From Agarilytica sp033852175 (GTDB lineage: Bacteria; Pseudomonadota; Gammaproteobacteria; Pseudomonadales; Cellvibrionaceae): a DNA stretch of 64,000 nt. The first letter of the stretch is position 1; every line of letters starts with the position of its first letter. Positions 56,001-64,000 of this stretch are shown here, in pieces. Below the pieces are notes generated by a model that saw nothing but the letters and a program-made list of their open reading frames with translations, searched no databases and had not been told where the DNA came from. The position numbers and the translations under genes are program-made. Where the stretch lies: contig JAWSUY010000023.1 in NCBI GenBank assembly GCA_033852175.1, forward strand, positions 1 through 64,000, in the 5' to 3' direction.

Positions 56001-59000
56001 TTCGCTTTTACGACGATTTTCACCCCGAGTAATGATTCCCCCCCCAACTCGAAGAAATTATCTTGGATGCCAATTTTAGAAATCCCCAAAGTATCTTGCC
56101 AGATTTTTGCAAGAATTTTTTCTTTGTCATTTCGAGGCTCAACATAAGGCGTCGATAGACTGGGCCGTTCATAGAGATCCAAGTCATCGCCGTTTTCGCT
56201 ATCAACAGATTGACCCGAAGTGTCCGAACCATCAAGTAATAGCGATTGGTTAAACCTTTCATTTTTCTTCAATAATTCTCTAAAATCTCGTGTAGACACG
56301 ATAACTTGAGGCTGGGAAGCATCTAAAACACGCTGAATGACATCGGCACCTTCATTAGCCAGTATCGCAGCTTTCATATCTTGGGGTTTTATCCCTGCCG
56401 CTAAGGCTATTTTATTTTTAACTTTCTGCTGAGAGGTCTTCCACACATCCCAGTTGATCGCAGCGAAATAAGTATCGTTGTCCTTTTGTGAATACGACAG
56501 AGCATCTAGGTAGGCACAAGCACTGATATAACCCACTAAACCAAACCCGCTTGTCACCGACGACATAGACGAACATAGCAGCACAAAATCGAGATTATCA
56601 TCCCCTAAAGCCGCCACTAGATTGTTTGTACCGTTGACTTTGGGGGCAAGGACATCAGCAATAATTTTTTCATTGGTTTCTTCAATACTGACAAATTCAC
56701 CGTATCCCGCGCAATGAATCAGGCCATCGATCACCTTCCATTGCTGTCGAATATTTTCCAAAGCTGAATTGAGCTGATCGCTGTCGCAAACATCGGCCTG
56801 AAGCAATAGGACCTCAGCACCTTGTTCTTTTAGGTCTTTAATCCCATTAATTTGATCGACTATAATCAAATCATCATTTTTTTGAAGAATAGAATCCCAC
56901 TCACTTTCTTCCGGGAATGCACTGCGTTGCATCAGAGCCAAGCGTGGCTTATAAGGCGCGAGCGCTGCGGCATGAACCATTCCTACACCACCAATTCCGC
57001 CAGTAATCAAATAAACACCCTGCTCTTTAATATGATGCGGTTTGGCATCATTGGTTTTAAGCGGCAAAGCATTAAAATCTTTCACAAACCTTAAATTATG
57101 GCGTAACGCGATCGTACTCTCGCTGGGCAAGGCCGGGGCCAGAAGCTCTCGCACCACCTGCTCCACCGAAATTTCCGGAATCGAATTCGATTCGAGTAAA
57201 CCTTCTAATCGCAAATCGACAATGCGAAAAGAGATGTTCGGATATTCGTAAGGAATGACCTTAGCAGGACCTGCAATTAATGCCTTCTCGGGGTCCACCA
57301 CGTCCCCCGGCGTCACGCTTTCAAGTTGTTGCGTGACCGCGATAATATCGATCGTAGTATCATTATGTTTATCGCCCAAGGCTTTGGCCAAATACACAAA
57401 GGGGAGATGGTAGCGTATTGAGGTTTGATCTTGCGCGCATTTATCGTTGAAGCCATAAGCAGACAAGGGGTCTAGATTCCAACAATGGAGTATTTTATTG
57501 GGTAGATTACCCTGCTTGCTCAGCTCTTCGAGTAAACGCTGGTAGTCTGCTTTAGCCAGTGGGTTAAGTTCAAAACGAGATGTCGATAATTGACGATAAG
57601 TTTCCCCTCTCGCAACAATCACTGGGCTGAGATCATGAGAGGACAGAAATGTCGCCACCTCATCACTCAAACCCGTCGAATCAGAGAATATTAATATCTT
57701 ATTTGGTGAATCTACATTCTCTTTAAAGTTATTCTTAGTGGTGTCAGCTAATCGCCAACTCGACTGCCAGAACCATTCATCCACCGCCAATTTTTGTTTC
57801 GCTGTTGGACGACCTTTTTTGGGCTCTATCCAATAACGCTTACTTTCATAAGGGTAGGTTGGCAACGGTATGCGTTTGCGTGTTTCATATTCGTAAAATG
57901 TTGACCAATCAATATCAACACCATTGACCCAAAGTTTCGCTAGCGTTTCCAATAAGTAGGCTTGGTCATTTTTTTCTTCTTTAAAATGACGCATACCATT
58001 GATCAACACATGTCCGGATTGCGCCGCTAACTGACAACGCACAAAACTGCTAAGGGCATTGCCCGGCCCCACTTCCAAGAATATACAATCGCCTTCCGAC
58101 AGCAGCGTCTTAACACCATCCGAAAAACGCACGGTTTGACGCAGGTGTTGTTGCCAATATTCAGATGTTTGAATCGCCTCGTCGGCCCAGGCTCCCGATA
58201 TGTTCGATATAATAGGAATATCGGCGGAATTGAATTTTAGCGTATTCAAAAACGTTCCGAATTCTGGCAATAAAGGGTCAAGCATCGAACTATGGCCCGC
58301 GGTATCGATCGCTAATCGACGACACTCTATATCTTTTCCAGTTAAGGCCGCCTCAAATTTCTCGATGGGTTCGATCTCCCCCGCCACCACACAGCGTTCA
58401 GGATCGTTGATCGTAGCAATAGAGACACCAGGAATTAGCATGGCTTCAACTTCAGCAGCCGACAAATTCACACTTAGCATGGCCCCTTTACCAATTTTTT
58501 CAAATAGTTCACCGCGAAATGCAATTAACTTAATCGTATCGTCAAGAGTGAGCACACCAGAAATACAGGCCGCCACATATTCTCCCAGGCTGTGGCCGAT
58601 CATTCCATCAGGCTGAATTCCCCAGCTCATAAATAATTTTGCCAGACTGTATTCGACCGAAAATATTGCCGTAAAAAACTGTTTAGGGCGCTGTAAATAC
58701 GGAGCATCTGACTCAGACAAATCGTCATTTTCATATATAAGCGCAATCGGATCCAAACCATTTTCGCGTTTAAACAATTCAGCGCATTGATCCATACTGT
58801 TTTTAAATGCTGATTCTGTGCGATATAAATCTTTTGCCATATTGGCGTACTGGGTGCCGCCACCGGGAAACATAAAGATAATTTTTTTGGCTTTATCGGA
58901 AGACAAGGCGGTAAAACCTTTATCGCCCGAAACTAAACTCGCGCTGTTGCGATCCCCATTGGGCACAACAAAAGCGCGTTTGAATGCGTAACTTTTACGG

Positions 59001-60505
59001 CCTTCTTGCAATGTAAAAGCGACATCACCTAAATTCTCCTCACTGCTTTCGAGGTAACGCGATAAGTTGTCACTCATTGTTTTTAGTGCGCTTGGGGTCT
59101 TAGCAGACACCAAGAACAATTGGAAATCTCTCGATGGCGAGGAATTGATTTCGGGGGGTTCTTCTAAGATTATATGGGCGTTCGTACCGCCAATTCCCAA
59201 AGCACTTACACCAGCACGCGCGGGGTATTCAGATTTTTCTATACGCTCGAGTTTATCGACAACATAGAACGGGCTGTTTTCAATATCGAGCTTGGGATTA
59301 GGGGTTTCAAAGTTAAGGCTTTCGGGGATTATTTTATGTTTCAGCGATAGCGCTGCTTTAATTGTCGCTGCCGCACCCGCCGCCAATCCCAGATGCCCAA
59401 TATTGGTTTTTACTGAGCCGATGCCACAAAAATTCTTTCTTTGTGTTTCAATGCGAAACGCCCGTGTTAAGGCCGAGAATTCGATGGGATCGCCCAGCGG
59501 CGTACCCGTACCATGGGCTTCGATAAAGCGGATTGAATCCGGAGATATTCCGGCAATCGCCTGGGTTTCGGCAATAATATTGGTTTGGCCTTCAATACTC
59601 GGGGCGGTGAAACCAATTTTTTCTGATCCGTCATTGTTAACAGCAGAACCTTTAATCACCGCATAAATATGGTCATTATCCGCAACGGCTTCATCCAAGG
59701 CTTTCAATAACACAAAGCAAGTACCGTTGCCGCCAACCGTGCCTTTTCCTTTTTCGTCAAACGCGCGACAAAATCCGTCGGGGGAACTGTAGCCACCTTC
59801 GTGATACATCTGCCCCACGGTATTCGGAGTTGCGATATGGCTACCACCCGCAAGCGCCATTTTGCACTCACCATTGAGAATACTTTGCGCCGCTAAATGT
59901 ATACAGACAAGAGAAGTGGAGCATGCGGTTCCCAGAGAAATACTGGGGCCGTGTAAATTTAATTTGTAGGAAATACGTGTGGCGACCATATCTTTATCGA
60001 CGCTAATTTGCATCTCGAGGGCGTCCTTAGACTCGTTATCACCCTGCGCCAACAAATTAAAGAGCAGATAGGTACTCATATTTGCACCGGCAAATACACC
60101 CACGCTGTGTTTAACTTTTTCAGGAACATAGCCAGCATTTTCCATCGCCTGCCAGGCAACTTCCAGCGCTAAGCGGTGCTGGGGATCCATCTGCGCGGCT
60201 TCACGCGGATTAACATCGAAAAAATGCGCGTCAAATTTATCCTGATTTTCAACAATGGCAGACACCGGAACAAAATTGGGATCTTCTATGGTCTCGGGAT
60301 CCGCTCCTCTTTTGAGTAATTCTTCTTTTGTAAAACGCGTAATACAATCTTGAGAACTGACAAGATTTTCCCAAAACTCATCGATATTGTCAGCCATGGG
60401 GAAGCGTCCGGCCATACCGATAATCGCAACGTCATTGGATAGATCGTCATCGTATGCATCTTCATCGCCATCATAGTCATCATCGATATTGCTGTTACTG
60501 GTCAT
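53069..60505 (-). CDS. Hybrid megasynthase KS-AT-KR-ACP-(E-like)-C
   Basis: 2,478 residues. A very acidic N-terminal tail (8-24), KS (about 25-450, C195, H331, H371), AT (about 545-840, GHSLGE with S639; selectivity motif TAGH at 735-738), KR with structural half (about 905-1360; K1289, S1313, Y1326, but Cys1330 in place of Asn), ACP (about 1460-1530, S1491 in GGESL). Then two condensation-superfamily domains. The first (about 1540-2000) has epimerisation-type features: HHLAMDAVS (1680-1688), GHGR (1834-1837) preceded by Val instead of Glu, GWFGYGFP, NYLG. The second (about 2020-2470) is a C domain with NHQIILDGW (H2166, D2171). There is no A domain, PCP or TE after it. It extends a chain from the upstream AL-KR-ACP protein by one unit; what the two end domains do is open. 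AGAGA precedes the ATG by 7 bases. Confidence 0.92.
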   Translation of the reverse strand: MTSNSNIDDDYDGDEDAYDDDLSNDVAIIGMAGRFPMADNIDEFWENLVSSQDCITRFTKEELLKRGADPETIEDPNFVPVSAIVENQDKFDAHFFDVNPREAAQMDPQHRLALEVAWQAMENAGYVPEKVKHSVGVFAGANMSTYLLFNLLAQGDNESKDALEMQISVDKDMVATRISYKLNLHGPSISLGTACSTSLVCIHLAAQSILNGECKMALAGGSHIATPNTVGQMYHEGGYSSPDGFCRAFDEKGKGTVGGNGTCFVLLKALDEAVADNDHIYAVIKGSAVNNDGSEKIGFTAPSIEGQTNIIAETQAIAGISPDSIRFIEAHGTGTPLGDPIEFSALTRAFRIETQRKNFCGIGSVKTNIGHLGLAAGAAATIKAALSLKHKIIPESLNFETPNPKLDIENSPFYVVDKLERIEKSEYPARAGVSALGIGGTNAHIILEEPPEINSSPSRDFQLFLVSAKTPSALKTMSDNLSRYLESSEENLGDVAFTLQEGRKSYAFKRAFVVPNGDRNSASLVSGDKGFTALSSDKAKKIIFMFPGGGTQYANMAKDLYRTESAFKNSMDQCAELFKRENGLDPIALIYENDDLSESDAPYLQRPKQFFTAIFSVEYSLAKLFMSWGIQPDGMIGHSLGEYVAACISGVLTLDDTIKLIAFRGELFEKIGKGAMLSVNLSAAEVEAMLIPGVSIATINDPERCVVAGEIEPIEKFEAALTGKDIECRRLAIDTAGHSSMLDPLLPEFGTFLNTLKFNSADIPIISNISGAWADEAIQTSEYWQQHLRQTVRFSDGVKTLLSEGDCIFLEVGPGNALSSFVRCQLAAQSGHVLINGMRHFKEEKNDQAYLLETLAKLWVNGVDIDWSTFYEYETRKRIPLPTYPYESKRYWIEPKKGRPTAKQKLAVDEWFWQSSWRLADTTKNNFKENVDSPNKILIFSDSTGLSDEVATFLSSHDLSPVIVARGETYRQLSTSRFELNPLAKADYQRLLEELSKQGNLPNKILHCWNLDPLSAYGFNDKCAQDQTSIRYHLPFVYLAKALGDKHNDTTIDIIAVTQQLESVTPGDVVDPEKALIAGPAKVIPYEYPNISFRIVDLRLEGLLESNSIPEISVEQVVRELLAPALPSESTIALRHNLRFVKDFNALPLKTNDAKPHHIKEQGVYLITGGIGGVGMVHAAALAPYKPRLALMQRSAFPEESEWDSILQKNDDLIIVDQINGIKDLKEQGAEVLLLQADVCDSDQLNSALENIRQQWKVIDGLIHCAGYGEFVSIEETNEKIIADVLAPKVNGTNNLVAALGDDNLDFVLLCSSMSSVTSGFGLVGYISACAYLDALSYSQKDNDTYFAAINWDVWKTSQQKVKNKIALAAGIKPQDMKAAILANEGADVIQRVLDASQPQVIVSTRDFRELLKKNERFNQSLLLDGSDTSGQSVDSENGDDLDLYERPSLSTPYVEPRNDKEKILAKIWQDTLGISKIGIQDNFFELGGESLLGVKIVVKAKQEGLFIDPKKMFSTPTIQEIIEQLDDADVIDVEQGLVMGTGPCSSIQESFFALDYHNVNHWNVSTLFKLNIALTEDVLEMIAHRLADHHDVLRSGFLAADTGAAKWQQSFDKKDALLSHYYYCSDSDSASFSDTVEKQSAELQASLNLGSAEVFQLAYFKGPVIEGANTEGRLLLIVHHLAMDAVSLSFVIEDLVTLLAGISESSQESNQKEIQATISTIELPSKTSSFKDYAGKLAEVAQSDQLSSDREYWSTCFSDEVASSFSRDLGTGENRESDVTECLFSLSAETTQALSSLVDGDQAVKINELLVIAMGALLSKKTDNNRILIDIVGHGRSAFTEGLDVTRTAGWFGYGFPAVLSFADSAVSTQLTALKQQLDSIPNDGVSFSMLKTLSGDVDIHREFEAYPMAQVAINYLGTQASSGELDSAGSDSVITLANEKLHIIRDGENKRQYEHEIIAVVSDGQLQLSWKFSQKQYNDATIRALGDELLSILTAIAEGQMDEIDESVLSSMGLRSEHVELSYALTPFQREMYQLWSDKNRALSNITQGVSVIDGHLNVEQLRGLWQALIVRHPCLRTCFVGYGLDAPLQIVVNPQTYPSCLDISIVEEDWSSKSEAEQKSLTQALLVQDRLTPFELEAAPAVRLYLVNLRADKSQSMLIQSNHQIILDGWSSSLLAQDLAYCAMQLLQGKPVAPLDSSPSYQKYIQWLNSQDISPIRSYWQERLANYTPSKLLDSISSASEVVDAGTSASSDDHYAEHYFVVDGDLVDAIGLASRASQTTPNAVFQGAWALTLSHLSGAKDLAYGVTVSGRSCDVDGIDRIIGQCTNSLPMRVQLSDESETVAQWLQALHKNNADLQHNNLISIDEIKRLIGLGSDAPLYQSNFIFENVPVPDDSDENTDAESNLSLSVKGGYWADGWQFPLRVFVVPQGDVFWVKFAYDRLLFSDSVIADVALQYQQYLQKLVADIEQKISALI

Positions 60506-60612
60506 TCGTATATCTCTGTTAAATTCGGTTTATAGTTTCGTTAACTATTTAACTGTTCAATTTGTTTCAACGATTATCGCTTACCATTCATTGCTAGCCG
60601 TCGTCATGGTTG

Positions 60613-63600
60613 CTATCGTCGGCCGCGACCACCTCGCCCTTTGCGTCTACGCTGCATGGCTGCTTTTCTATCTTCGGCAACAGAACGTGCTTGCGACGCC
60701 ACCTCTTCTGGTTTTTGTTGATTGCTTAAAAAGTTTGCCACTTTTTCCACTGACGTTGCATTAAACAATTCCACTAAGGCGAACTCGACTGCGAGTTTTT
60801 CTTGTATATCATGATGGAACTTGACGATTAACAACGAGTTAGCCCCCACATCAAAGAAATTATCTTTCACACCAATCGGCTGCGTCACATTAAAGACATC
60901 GGTCGCTATCTTAATCAGTTGCTCTTCGATCTCGTTGCGAGGCGCGACTTTTTCTTCTTGTACATGCTTCACCCCGGCTAGCGATAACAACACGGCATGT
61001 TCGTCGATACTGTTATCAGCATTCAGAGGAAAGCTTTCTTGGCAAATAAAGTGGGGTTCGACCGTTGTACCAAATTGATCGTCCAACGCGAGTTGACCCA
61101 GACTTATCTCAACTGCTTGCGGCGCCTGCACAAAACACAGCACTTCTTGCAAGGCCGGTTTATCGTTCACCAGCCGTGTATAGATATTCGCTTTACTGCC
61201 ATCTAAACCAATCAAGACATTATTCAGACCGTTCGACAAACACACCAACAACGAATCCATGCCCTGCTTCACGGTAATCGCAGCAAAGCCCATCGACTTG
61301 GAAATACTTTGCATGTGGCTGTATTTTTTGCCCATTCCCATGTCGTGCCACATGCTCCAAGCAAAGGTGTAGGTGCGGACATTTTTATTCTGTCGAGTGG
61401 CGTCGACAAAACTCATTTGATAACGGTTAGCCGCAGAATACGCCCCCATCATCGAGCCACCAAAGACACCATTGACCGAAGAGAAATTCACAAATATCGT
61501 ATCCGAACGCTTATTGACCACGTGATAAAGCACGTTGGTGCCCACCACCTTAGGCATCAGTGTCGCGTACACGTCGGTGTCATTTTCTTCCGCAATGGCC
61601 TTATCTAAGGACAGGCCCGCCAGATGGAATATACCGTTTAGCTTTTGTTGCCATTCTTTTTCTGCGAGGCCAAGGGATTTTTCTATCGCGTCCATATCGC
61701 AGATATCAACGTCGTCGTAAAAGACGTTACCCATGCCCTGTAAAGTTTCTAATTGTTCTTTTTTATTCGCGTCTAAGGCTTCATGAGCTGTACGACCCAC
61801 CAACAATAATTTCGCATTAAATTGCCGAATAAGATACGTCGCCAACTCCACGGCAATACCGCCGAGTCCGCCGGTAATCAGATACGCCCCACCGTACACC
61901 AAGGCTTGAATGCGCGATTCGGCATTGAGTTTCATGGTTGATTCGGTTAAACAAGCCACCCAGCGCTTACCATGTCGATAGGCAATTTCGTGATCGTGAT
62001 GCACCGTATGCAATTCTTGAAGAATATGCTCGGCATGCGCTACGTTTTTATCCCCGGCTAAATCGATATGATGGGCCACCACTCCACTTAGTTCTTTCTC
62101 TAGGGTTATTAGCAGCGGAATAACCAGGGTTTTTTCCGTGCTAACACGATCGTCTTCCATTACTTTTTGTGAATTTGAACTGACATACAGCCAGCGTTTG
62201 GGGTGATCTATTGACGACTCTTTTAGTGCCTTAACTAAGGAATACAAGGAACCAAGACCATGGTGGTAGATGGTATCTATGCCCGCACCTGTCAATCCAG
62301 CAGCGGCACCAAATTCTGTCCCGTCAACATTTCCGTATTCCCATAAGTGGATAACGCTCGAAATAGCGATGCCCTTGGCAATCAATGAGGCCATGGCTCG
62401 AAGATAATCCTGCGGCGCTTTAGGATCGATTCGGTAAATATTAGAATCGCATTCTTCATAGGCGTCTGCAGCAACAAACCGAATCACTTTTTCGTGATAA
62501 TGACGCGCAAGGATTTCCGCAAGCGCATTGCTTTCGTCATTGGACAAAATCAGCACTTGGTTCATATTCGCATCACGTTGTGAAGCGTCAATTTTCGTAG
62601 GATTAAGCGCAAGAACCGGCAATGACTTTTCTATCCATTTATTCTGATAGAACCAATTGGGTAAGGTGTCTTTGTTGCCCTCAAGAATATCCAGACGTTT
62701 TACCAAATTGTCGAATTGACCTTCGCCAAAACGCTTGCTCAACTTAGACAATTGAATTTTCCCAATTTCTGTTTTAGGAATATCCTCTTTATCGAGCGGT
62801 AAAACAAAACTCGGATGAACACCAATTCGACTGACGATTGTGCGTCGAATATTTTTAATCAAGCTTAGCAAATCATCATTTTCAACAATATCGGTATTGA
62901 AAAACACCGCCAATTGATCACTGGGATCTCCATCTCGTTGTACCGCACAAGCCGCGGTATAGGAAACATTAATACCGTCAACATCATCGACTACGGATTC
63001 AATTTCGTGGCTGTAGAAATTAATACCGTTGATAATAATCATGTCTTTTTCGCGGCCAGTAATGGTTAAGTTTCCAGCCTCGATAAACGCGATATCCCCG
63101 GTTTTAAACCAGCCGTCTTCAGTGAAAACACCTCCATTGATCGCTTCACCGCCAAGATATCCCTGAGTCATGGTTAAACCGCTGACCTGCAAACGCCCCG
63201 ACTGCCCACCGTTCAACAAATTGTCGTGTTCGTCAACGATACGCAGATTAACACCCGGTACAGGTTTACCCACCGAAACAAACACACTGTCGTCACCGGA
63301 ATACGTGAGTTCAAGTCGCTCTGGATAGGTAATTCCCGATGAAATTTCTGACATACCATAAATCGGCTTGACCGCATCTTCATGCAATCCATGCGGCGCC
63401 AGCAGCTCAATAAATACTTGCATGGTTTTGGGAACAACCGCTTCCCCACCATTCAACATAAAGTGCATGCAACTTAAATCAAAACTGCGCTTCGCCAGAT
63501 CTTTTTCTTTGTCCACAATCAGTGAATAAGCAAAATTAGGTGCCCACGTTATGTTGACGCGATGCTCGTGAATAAGCTCCAGCCAGCGCAGAGGATCTGC

Positions 63601-64000
63601 CAGAATATAGTCGATATCGACATTGACCTCCTTAGCCCCTAAATACACATCACGGATATGGAAATATACAATTCCACCCACGTGATCCATTGGCATCCAA
63701 CTGATCGAAACAAGATCTTGATCGAAACCATTTTTTTGTATCGAGCCTTGGCTTCGGCTGATGACATTTTTATGGCTGAGCTGCACACACTTGGGAAGTC
63801 CGGTACTGCCCGATGTGAGCAGAATCAACGCCACATCATCCGGCTCGACACGCACCACTTGCTCGTCTTCTGGCAGTGCATAAAAGTCACTGACGCTGAG
63901 GACCTCTAGTGAAGAAATATCTTCTATCTGTGCAATATTTTTAACACCGTCAACGATGTCATTACTTGTCAAGACAACAGGTTTATCCATCATCCGATAC
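60613..64000 (-). CDS. Acyl ligase-KR-ACP loading protein (5' partial)
   Basis: The frame is open to the window edge, so the N terminus is missing (by comparison with the family, perhaps 100 or more residues). Visible from 63993: an AMP-forming ligase with A3 TSGSTGLPK (60-68), SWMPMDHVGG (98-106), YGMSE (212-216), GWFKTGD (294-300), GREKDMIIINGINFYSHE and the A10 lysine K412. Next a ketoreductase (about 450-950) with an intact tetrad K815, S839, Y852, N856; an ACP (about 1018-1092, S1053 in GANSL); and a strikingly basic tail (1114-1126, QRRRKGRGGRGRR). It activates a carboxylic acid, loads it on the ACP and can reduce a keto group on it, as in A-KR-T modules for alpha-keto acids. It lies 107 bp upstream of the megasynthase gene in one operon. 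Confidence 0.9.
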   Translation of the reverse strand, partial: YRMMDKPVVLTSNDIVDGVKNIAQIEDISSLEVLSVSDFYALPEDEQVVRVEPDDVALILLTSGSTGLPKCVQLSHKNVISRSQGSIQKNGFDQDLVSISWMPMDHVGGIVYFHIRDVYLGAKEVNVDIDYILADPLRWLELIHEHRVNITWAPNFAYSLIVDKEKDLAKRSFDLSCMHFMLNGGEAVVPKTMQVFIELLAPHGLHEDAVKPIYGMSEISSGITYPERLELTYSGDDSVFVSVGKPVPGVNLRIVDEHDNLLNGGQSGRLQVSGLTMTQGYLGGEAINGGVFTEDGWFKTGDIAFIEAGNLTITGREKDMIIINGINFYSHEIESVVDDVDGINVSYTAACAVQRDGDPSDQLAVFFNTDIVENDDLLSLIKNIRRTIVSRIGVHPSFVLPLDKEDIPKTEIGKIQLSKLSKRFGEGQFDNLVKRLDILEGNKDTLPNWFYQNKWIEKSLPVLALNPTKIDASQRDANMNQVLILSNDESNALAEILARHYHEKVIRFVAADAYEECDSNIYRIDPKAPQDYLRAMASLIAKGIAISSVIHLWEYGNVDGTEFGAAAGLTGAGIDTIYHHGLGSLYSLVKALKESSIDHPKRWLYVSSNSQKVMEDDRVSTEKTLVIPLLITLEKELSGVVAHHIDLAGDKNVAHAEHILQELHTVHHDHEIAYRHGKRWVACLTESTMKLNAESRIQALVYGGAYLITGGLGGIAVELATYLIRQFNAKLLLVGRTAHEALDANKKEQLETLQGMGNVFYDDVDICDMDAIEKSLGLAEKEWQQKLNGIFHLAGLSLDKAIAEENDTDVYATLMPKVVGTNVLYHVVNKRSDTIFVNFSSVNGVFGGSMMGAYSAANRYQMSFVDATRQNKNVRTYTFAWSMWHDMGMGKKYSHMQSISKSMGFAAITVKQGMDSLLVCLSNGLNNVLIGLDGSKANIYTRLVNDKPALQEVLCFVQAPQAVEISLGQLALDDQFGTTVEPHFICQESFPLNADNSIDEHAVLLSLAGVKHVQEEKVAPRNEIEEQLIKIATDVFNVTQPIGVKDNFFDVGANSLLIVKFHHDIQEKLAVEFALVELFNATSVEKVANFLSNQQKPEEVASQARSVAEDRKAAMQRRRKGRGGRGRR

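Overview
The window looks like a chromosome segment of a marine-type gammaproteobacterium. The signs are TonB-dependent receptors with STN domains, two-partner secretion, a secreted CE1/PHB-depolymerase-like esterase with a Thr-Pro linker, a DUF1415 gene and a perfect CRP box. The mix resembles Cellvibrionaceae/Teredinibacter-like polysaccharide degraders; that placement is inference from gene content only. The right edge cuts a biosynthetic gene, the left edge cuts a giant surface-protein gene, and two N bases lie in a tandem repeat at 12088-12089.

Left third (1-12.5 kb). A 5'-truncated giant protein has Big_12-type Ig repeats, then a long Ca-binding type-3 (TSP3) array, a GlyGly-CTERM-like tail, and in the same frame a second signal peptide with an OmpA-type barrel and peptidoglycan-binding domain. 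Then come an EamA permease, a possible 56-codon ORF between terminators, a CRP-controlled secreted esterase, a DUF1415 protein, an unknown helical protein and a 32-unit heptanucleotide satellite.

Middle (12.5-36 kb). One two-partner secretion operon: tpsB (POTRA/ShlB-FhaC transporter) followed by tpsA, a roughly 7,190-residue exoprotein with an FHA-type secretion domain and several nested repeat arrays, including a 213-bp array that itself carries a 1,491-bp duplication.

36-43.5 kb. A NarK-like nitrate/nitrite MFS transporter sits behind an FNR/Anr-type box placed for class II activation. An ArsI/CadI-type metalloenzyme is in an operon with a SigZ-like ECF sigma factor, and both proteins end in Cys-Cys. 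Two exported proteins of unknown role follow, one with leucine-rich repeats. The gap upstream of the LRR gene holds a 24-codon ORF with a PqqA-like E-x3-Y motif.

44-64 kb. Two paralogous STN-type TonB-dependent receptors converge, 13 bp apart, on a minus-strand biosynthetic operon. In order of transcription this encodes an acyl ligase-KR-ACP protein (partial), a KS-AT-KR-ACP-(E-like)-C megasynthase, a crotonyl-CoA carboxylase/reductase-like enzyme, a cytochrome P450 and a type II thioesterase. My reading is that the first protein loads and reduces a starter, passes it to the megasynthase through oppositely charged terminal tails, and the megasynthase extends it with malonyl- or alkylmalonyl-CoA. 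A non-canonical condensation-family tail would then finish or release the product. This compact PKS with an E-like domain on a polyketide ACP and a terminal C domain is the best candidate for an undescribed system in the window.
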